The notes beneath the pieces were generated by a model. That model had not been told where the DNA came from. It was given only the letters and a program-made list of their open reading frames with translations, and made no database searches. The position numbers and the translations under genes are program-made. This document shows, piece after piece, positions 59,580 to 64,000 of a DNA stretch of 64,000 nt. How positions within the stretch are numbered: position 1 is the stretch's first letter; each line of letters begins with the position of its first letter. Origin of the DNA: CAYRUZ01 sp964427895 (GTDB taxonomy: Bacteria; Patescibacteriota; Gracilibacteria; Peribacterales; Peribacteraceae); the NCBI GenBank assembly GCA_964427895.1, contig CAYRUZ010000004.1:1-64000 (forward strand), given 5' to 3'.

Positions 59580-61819
59580 AGCGGCTTCTTTATCACGACG
59601 GCCCCGTCCCACGTCAGTCGCATCGACTGGGCGGACGGATCGTCGAGGGACTCGCCGTCATCGCCGTACCAGAAACCCTCGGCCTTGCCGTCCGCATCGA
59701 GGTACACCTCGGTCTCCTCGGGGGCGGCGAAGGTTTCGGCCGCGTTCTTACCGACGCTGTTGCGCGTCAGGATGCTCCCGGCGCGGACATACATCGGCAG
59801 ACTGGCGTCGGTGATGCGCACGGAGAGCCAGCGGCCGCCCTTCAGGCGCCGGTTGGGCTTGCCCAAGACATACCAATCGCCCGCAGGAAGGTAGACGAGC
59901 TTGCGCGTCTGTCCGCGCTCCATCACCGGTGCGGCGAGAATCTTTCCGAACAACAGCACGTGGTCGCGGGCCAGCTGGCCCTTGTCGTCGAAGACGGGCT
60001 GGAGCGGCGGAAGGCCGGTCTTTTGCGCGTGGACGAACCCCGAGTACCACTCGCGCAGCAGCGAGTACCGCTGGATGATCGCCTTACGGATGAGTGCCGA
60101 GTAGCGGCGGCCGAAGACGTAGGGCTCTTTGTAGCGGGAGAAGAAAATGCTGTGCCCGCGGAAGAACGGGAGAAGCGAGCCCAGCTGGAAGAAGCGCAGG
60201 GCAAGATCGTCGGGAGGATTGCCGTTGAAGCCGGGAATGTCGGCTCCGGTGTAGTGACATCCGGCGAGCGAATACTGCACGGCCGTATCCAATGCCCAGC
60301 GCATGTGTTCCCACCACGCATGGTTGTCGCCGTGCCAGATCACGGCGTTGCGCTGCAATCCGGGATAGCCGGAGCGTGAGATGACGAACGGGCGCTTGCC
60401 GGGACGGACTTTGCGAAGGCCATCCGCGCTGGCGCGAGCCATCGAGAAGCCGTAGAGGTTGTACGTAGGAATCACCGACCCCCTTTCGGTCACCGCGGTG
60501 GAGAGCTTGGGGTTGCCACCGTCGAACGTGGCGGGCTCGTTCATGTCGTTCCACACGCCGTCGAAGGGATTGGCATCGAGCCATTCCTTTTGCCTCTCAC
60601 TCCACCACTCGCGCACCGCGGGATCTTCGAAGTCGGGCAGCAAGGCAGGCCCCGGCCAGCAGACGATGATGAAGTCGGAACCGTCGGGATTCTTCCAATA
60701 TTTCCCCAGCTGCTTCAGGCCGTCGTAGGCGGCGTACCCGTCGTCCACCTTCACGCCGGGATCCATGATGCCGACAGTGTGGAAACCGTCGTTGCGCAGC
60801 TGCGCGATGCATTGGGGGAGATCGGCGAAACGCTTGGGATCGGTCGTGAAGACGCGGAAGCCGTTCATGTAATCGATGTCGAAATACATGGCATCGCACG
60901 GGATGTCCTTTTTGCGCAGCGTGGCAGCGACGGACCGTACTTCGGTCGTGTTCATGTACGACCAGCGGCACTGCTGATAGCCGAAAGCCCAGGCCGGGGG
61001 CAGCAGCGGCTTGCCCAGAAGCGTATTCAGGCGAGCGCACAGTGCGGGGAGGGTGGCGGCATGCAGGACATACACCCGGGTGTTGCCCGTGACGGACTCG
61101 AACGTCACCCGGTCGGACCAGAATTCGCCAAGGTCAACGAACGTGCGACAGGGATTATCGTGGAATACGCATACCCAACCCTCCCCCGTCGCATCGCGGT
61201 GGAAGAGGATGGGCCAACTCTGGTACAGAGGCTTTCGTGAGGGCAGATGGTTGAAGTCGTCGGTGTTGTACAACTCGAAGCGGTAGCCGTTGCGGTTGAT
61301 TTCGCCGCTCTGGCCAGGCAGACCGAGCACCACGCCTTCCGGGCGCGGGTAGGAGAACCGGACCATCTGCGAAGCGAAACTGAGTCCGCGCGTGATGAAG
61401 GCCGCGCGCTCTTTGAAATCCTCCACTTCGGTCGCCTGCAGATATTCGGATATCTCCACGGGCGTTTCGTGGCGGCTGAAGGGGCTGTTTGTGGTGCGGA
61501 AATACGTCTTCCCGTTCGTCGCCAGCGTCACTGTGCCGTCTGCGGCGATATGGCACGTCTCGATTCCCGTGCTGATGCGCCAGCCATCGTCTTCGATGCA
61601 TGCAAGTGGCAAGGCTTTGCATGACTCCTGCTCCCCGGTGAAGGGTTGCCGCCGCACGGCGGACGCTTCGTCATACCGCACCTCCAGCACCCAGCCGGCA
61701 TCGGCGAAATACTGTACGTCGACGGGCACATTCGATGCGTCCAAGAGACGCACGGCGTCCGAAGCGACTGAAGGCTGGTGCAGACCGGACAGTGCGGGAC
61801 CCGGCTTGGGATAACTCAT
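59576..61819 (-). CDS. GH31 alpha-glucosidase family enzyme
   Basis: 747 residues. Family hallmarks: substrate Asp in MYFDIDYMNGFRVFT, the catalytic nucleophile in GVWNDMNEPATF (Asp near residue 424), WHGDNHAWW acid/base Asp, and the N-terminal beta-sandwich with GLPGQSGEINRNGYRFELYN. It cleaves alpha-glucosidic bonds (or alpha-xylosidic) from non-reducing ends. No signal peptide, so intracellular. A TAGAAT box (61826-61831, minus) ends 6 nt before the ATG. It closes the carbohydrate block. Confidence 0.93.
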   Translation of the reverse strand: MSYPKPGPALSGLHQPSVASDAVRLLDASNVPVDVQYFADAGWVLEVRYDEASAVRRQPFTGEQESCKALPLACIEDDGWRISTGIETCHIAADGTVTLATNGKTYFRTTNSPFSRHETPVEISEYLQATEVEDFKERAAFITRGLSFASQMVRFSYPRPEGVVLGLPGQSGEINRNGYRFELYNTDDFNHLPSRKPLYQSWPILFHRDATGEGWVCVFHDNPCRTFVDLGEFWSDRVTFESVTGNTRVYVLHAATLPALCARLNTLLGKPLLPPAWAFGYQQCRWSYMNTTEVRSVAATLRKKDIPCDAMYFDIDYMNGFRVFTTDPKRFADLPQCIAQLRNDGFHTVGIMDPGVKVDDGYAAYDGLKQLGKYWKNPDGSDFIIVCWPGPALLPDFEDPAVREWWSERQKEWLDANPFDGVWNDMNEPATFDGGNPKLSTAVTERGSVIPTYNLYGFSMARASADGLRKVRPGKRPFVISRSGYPGLQRNAVIWHGDNHAWWEHMRWALDTAVQYSLAGCHYTGADIPGFNGNPPDDLALRFFQLGSLLPFFRGHSIFFSRYKEPYVFGRRYSALIRKAIIQRYSLLREWYSGFVHAQKTGLPPLQPVFDDKGQLARDHVLLFGKILAAPVMERGQTRKLVYLPAGDWYVLGKPNRRLKGGRWLSVRITDASLPMYVRAGSILTRNSVGKNAAETFAAPEETEVYLDADGKAEGFWYGDDGESLDDPSAQSMRLTWDGAVVIKKPL

Positions 61820-61917
61820 GCCGCAATTCTAGCAGCAGAGGGACAGGCAGGAAGCGCAACGATTTTTCGCCACAAAGCACTAGCACACAGCGGACAAAAC
61901 ATTCACCATGCCGCGGT

Positions 61918-62688
61918 ATGCGCACCACTCTGAAGTCGTCCATCCTCCTCACAGTTGCTTTCGTGGCCGTTCCGGCGATTGCCTCGGCCCAGGAGGTCAC
62001 GACGCTGCCGGCCACGCCCTATGACACGATGCTGATGGCATTCGAACGCCAGAGGATCAACATCATCAAGCGAGCGGAGCGGGCAGTGGTGAGCGTGAAA
62101 GCCACAACCCGCAACGGAGCGGAATCCGGCGGCACGGCATTCTTCATCACGTCGGACGGCCTGCTGATGACCAACAGCCACGTGGTGACCGAGAACGCCA
62201 GCTACACGATCGAGACGAACGACGGCAATGAGTACGACGCGGTCGTTGTGCAGCGTGACAGGGCCGAAGATGTGGCGCTGCTGCGAGCCGATATTCCGCG
62301 GTCCTTCTTCCTGCGCCTGGCGCAGTCCGACACGCTCGAACTCGGCCAGACGGCCATCGCCATCGGCAACGCGCTGGGGGAATTGAGCAACACGGTGAGC
62401 GTGGGCGTCGTCTCGGGACTCGGACGCACGATCGAAGCCGAAAACCCGGACACCAACGGCTCGCTCGAGTACCTGGATGAAGTCGTGCAGACCGATGCGG
62501 CGATCAATGCGGGAAACTCCGGCGGACCCCTGCTCAACTCGCGCGGCGAAGTGATCGGCATGAACGTCGCGTACGCGGCGGGCAGCCAAAGCATCGGCTT
62601 CGCCATCCCCGCGAAACAGCTGCGCAGCCAGCTGTACAGCTATCGCAGAAGCACCCGCAGTACGTCGACGACAAGCACAGCGCGTTGA
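61918..62688 (+). CDS. HtrA-like secreted trypsin-family protease
   Basis: 256 residues. Signal peptide about 1-24 (MRTTLKSSILLTVAFVAVPA), then a chymotrypsin-fold protease with catalytic His88 (NSHVV), Asp118 (AEDVALL) and Ser201 (GNSGGPLLN). It is about the length of the protease domain alone; no PDZ domain follows and the C-terminus is Ser/Thr/Arg rich. Acts outside the membrane on misfolded or surface proteins. No clear -10 near the ATG. Confidence 0.9.
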   Translation: MRTTLKSSILLTVAFVAVPAIASAQEVTTLPATPYDTMLMAFERQRINIIKRAERAVVSVKATTRNGAESGGTAFFITSDGLLMTNSHVVTENASYTIETNDGNEYDAVVVQRDRAEDVALLRADIPRSFFLRLAQSDTLELGQTAIAIGNALGELSNTVSVGVVSGLGRTIEAENPDTNGSLEYLDEVVQTDAAINAGNSGGPLLNSRGEVIGMNVAYAAGSQSIGFAIPAKQLRSQLYSYRRSTRSTSTTSTAR

Positions 62689-63354
62689 TCAGTGAACGTG
62701 GGAATGCGGCTCGGCGTCGCGCGACCAAAACGCATCGATCTTGCCGGGCATGATGTAGTAGATCGGCAAAAGCAGGTAGAGGGCAATGCTCGCGGAAGCG
62801 CTGAAGAACGAGAGACCGATTGCTAGCGCGCAGACGATGGGCGTCAGGAGGATGCGGCGCTTCACCAAGGACACGAGCGTGGGAGAGATGCGGTGATCCA
62901 CCAATCGGTGGTGCGTCGTCGCGTAACTCCACTGGGCATAGGCGAGGAAACCGATGATCGCCAGATGCACGCCGTAAAGCACGGGCACGTACCGCACCGT
63001 CCAGTACTGACCGAGCAGGGCCGTGGTGAACGGAATGACGGAGAGGGCGAGAAGGAAGAGCAGGTTCAGCCACAGGAACAGGCGATCCGTGAAACGGATG
63101 CTCGTGTAGAGGATGTGATGGCTCACCCAGAACACGCCGAGCATCACGAAGCTCGCCACATAGCTGAAATAGATCGGCCAGGATGCCGCGAGGTATCCCC
63201 ACAATTGGCCGGGTTTGATATCCGGAATCTTCAACTCGAGGACGAGCAGGGTCATCACGATGGAGAACACGCCGTCGGCCAAGTTCTTCGTGCGCGCTGT
63301 CGACAAATAGGACTTCTGTCCTTCGTCCACGGGAAGCGCGTGCGGGTGGAGCAT
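62689..63354 (-). CDS. TMEM175-family potassium channel
   Basis: 221 residues, six membrane helices. The signature RTKNLADGVFSIVMTLLVLEL (position 21-41) is the TMEM175/DUF1211 motif with the ADG start of helix 1; bacterial homologues are lysosomal-like K+ channels with a six-helix half per subunit. The C-terminus is His-rich (EPHSHVH), a possible metal site. A TATACT box (63361-63366, minus) ends 6 nt before the ATG, so it is leaderless. It converges with the HtrA-like gene (stops adjacent). Confidence 0.88.
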   Translation of the reverse strand: MLHPHALPVDEGQKSYLSTARTKNLADGVFSIVMTLLVLELKIPDIKPGQLWGYLAASWPIYFSYVASFVMLGVFWVSHHILYTSIRFTDRLFLWLNLLFLLALSVIPFTTALLGQYWTVRYVPVLYGVHLAIIGFLAYAQWSYATTHHRLVDHRISPTLVSLVKRRILLTPIVCALAIGLSFFSASASIALYLLLPIYYIMPGKIDAFWSRDAEPHSHVH

Positions 63355-63423
63355 GGGGACAGTATAACCGAAGGCGGCGAATCGGCTCGGGCAGTCCCCT
63401 GGACATGTTCGTGCGACGAGGCG

Positions 63424-64000
63424 TCAGGCGACATTTGCCCGCTCGCGGGTCCGCGCGATGCCAACCTTGAACGTCGTGCCGACATTCGGCTTGCTCTCGA
63501 CGTCGATGGACCAGCCGTGGAGATGCACGATGCGCTGGACGAGTGCAAGCCCCAAGCCGAAGCCGCCACCGGACCTGGAGGGGTCGACTTGGTAGAAACG
63601 GTTGAAGAGGTTTGGCAAGTCGCCGGAGGCGATGCCGATGCCGTTGTCTGCCACGAGGATGGCCGAAGGGGTGAGCGTCACGGTCACCGTCGGTTGTTTG
63701 CCCCTGCGGAACTTGATGGCGTTGGAGATGAGATTGACGATCATCTGCCGCACGAGCGCGGGATCGGCTTTTGCGGTGATGTTGGCAGCGATGGAAGCGG
63801 TGAGGGCCACGCCGCTCTCGGAAGCCAGCGGTCGCATGTGTTCCACGGCCTGTCCGACGACGGCAGACAGATCTGCCTTCTCCAACACGAGCGCGGCATC
63901 CAGGCGGGTGAGTTCAAGCAAGCGTTCGACCAAACCGATGACCTGCCGCAGGTCTTGCTTGGCGGATTCGATCCCCTCCCGATACTTCTTGGTACGCAGT
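63424..64000 (-). CDS. sensor histidine kinase, C-terminal part (truncated by window)
   Basis: The frame stays open to the window edge, so the 5' end is missing. Visible: the second dimerisation helix after the phospho-His (RTKKYREGIESAKQ, ERLLELTRLD) and a full HATPase domain: N box NLISNAIKF, G1 DNGIGI, F box NRFYQVD, G2 GGFGLGLALV. No response regulator lies on the visible side, which would be upstream on the minus strand beyond 64000. The stop is followed by 69 bp before the TMEM175 start. Confidence 0.88.
   Translation of the reverse strand, partial: LRTKKYREGIESAKQDLRQVIGLVERLLELTRLDAALVLEKADLSAVVGQAVEHMRPLASESGVALTASIAANITAKADPALVRQMIVNLISNAIKFRRGKQPTVTVTLTPSAILVADNGIGIASGDLPNLFNRFYQVDPSRSGGGFGLGLALVQRIVHLHGWSIDVESKPNVGTTFKVGIARTRERANVA

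Noticed and set aside
1..64000. CRISPR arrays, IS elements, integrases or prophage genes
   Set aside because: No regular repeat-spacer arrays or transposase/integrase families found; only a tRNA fragment and one AT-rich gene hint at transfer.
1..64000. UGA recoding (Gly) as in SR1/Gracilibacteria relatives
   Set aside because: TGA serves as stop at many gene ends, including ATGA overlaps, and in-frame TGA is not seen within conserved genes.

Overview
The window is a GC-rich (about 60% by eye), densely packed bacterial chromosome segment with about 58 protein genes, two tRNA genes and very few mobile traces. TGA is an ordinary stop codon (many ATGA and TGATG overlaps), so the code is standard, not the UGA=Gly code. 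The mix of housekeeping genes, many short unrecognised membrane or secreted proteins, an SLH-domain surface protein and compact enzymes (an RsmI lacking the usual C-terminal part, a ComEC without the metallo-beta-lactamase part) fits a Patescibacteria/CPR lineage such as Peregrinibacteria or Peribacteria. That placement is an inference; no rRNA gene is present to test it.

Layout. 1-3 kb: bL31 and gyrA (-). 3-9.9 kb: a GT-C-like membrane protein with rsmI, a lysine-rich lipoprotein, an M23 peptidase (-), then ruvA-pgi, thioredoxin and a tandem pair of small membrane proteins. 9.9-13 kb: tRNA-Ala with an upstream partial copy, a beta-lactamase-fold hydrolase, two unrecognised genes, tRNA-Cys(-) and a lipoprotein. 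13-19.4 kb: a large Ig/FN3 surface protein, a PfkB kinase, a hypothetical gene, and a TPR protein coupled to an SDR. 19.4-22.7 kb: an 854-residue orphan protein (-) and a 650-bp gene-free stretch that ends in a minus-strand terminator, probably a noncoding RNA. 22.7-28.3 kb: a membrane-anchored hypothetical, secF, trigger factor, and a RelA with a destroyed hydrolase site (-). 28.3-34.4 kb: L10 leader-rplJ-rplL, a zinc-ribbon protein with a hairpin 5' UTR, a cysteine-rich metal-binding-like module, a DUF1624 protein, an LCP cell-wall transferase and a membrane protein. 34.4-36.5 kb: a lexA-small ORF-dinB SOS cassette. 36.5-44.8 kb: a PCD-like protein, valS(-), an AT-rich island gene, an RmuC-like nuclease(-), rpsO and pnp. 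44.5-53.4 kb: small membrane proteins, a candidate sRNA, an aspC-type aminotransferase, a UvrD helicase, an SLH protein(-), rsmA, comEC and a methyltransferase(-). 53.7-61.8 kb: an alpha-glucan/trehalose-like carbohydrate block (GH15, HAD, HAD-kinase fusion, GT-B transferase, GH31). 61.9-64 kb: an HtrA-like protease, a TMEM175 channel and the C-terminal part of a histidine kinase cut by the window edge.

Two system-level signals stand out. First, at least 24 genes carry a TAnnnT Pribnow-like box ending only 5-10 nt before the start codon with no Shine-Dalgarno, which implies widespread leaderless transcription. Several other genes have pyrimidine-rich tracts directly before the ATG. Second, an 18-bp dyad (GGTGkAC-N4-GTCCACC) occurs twice in the lexA promoter and once over the promoter of the RmuC-like nuclease gene. 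It is a strong candidate for this lineage's LexA operator and defines a small SOS regulon within the window.
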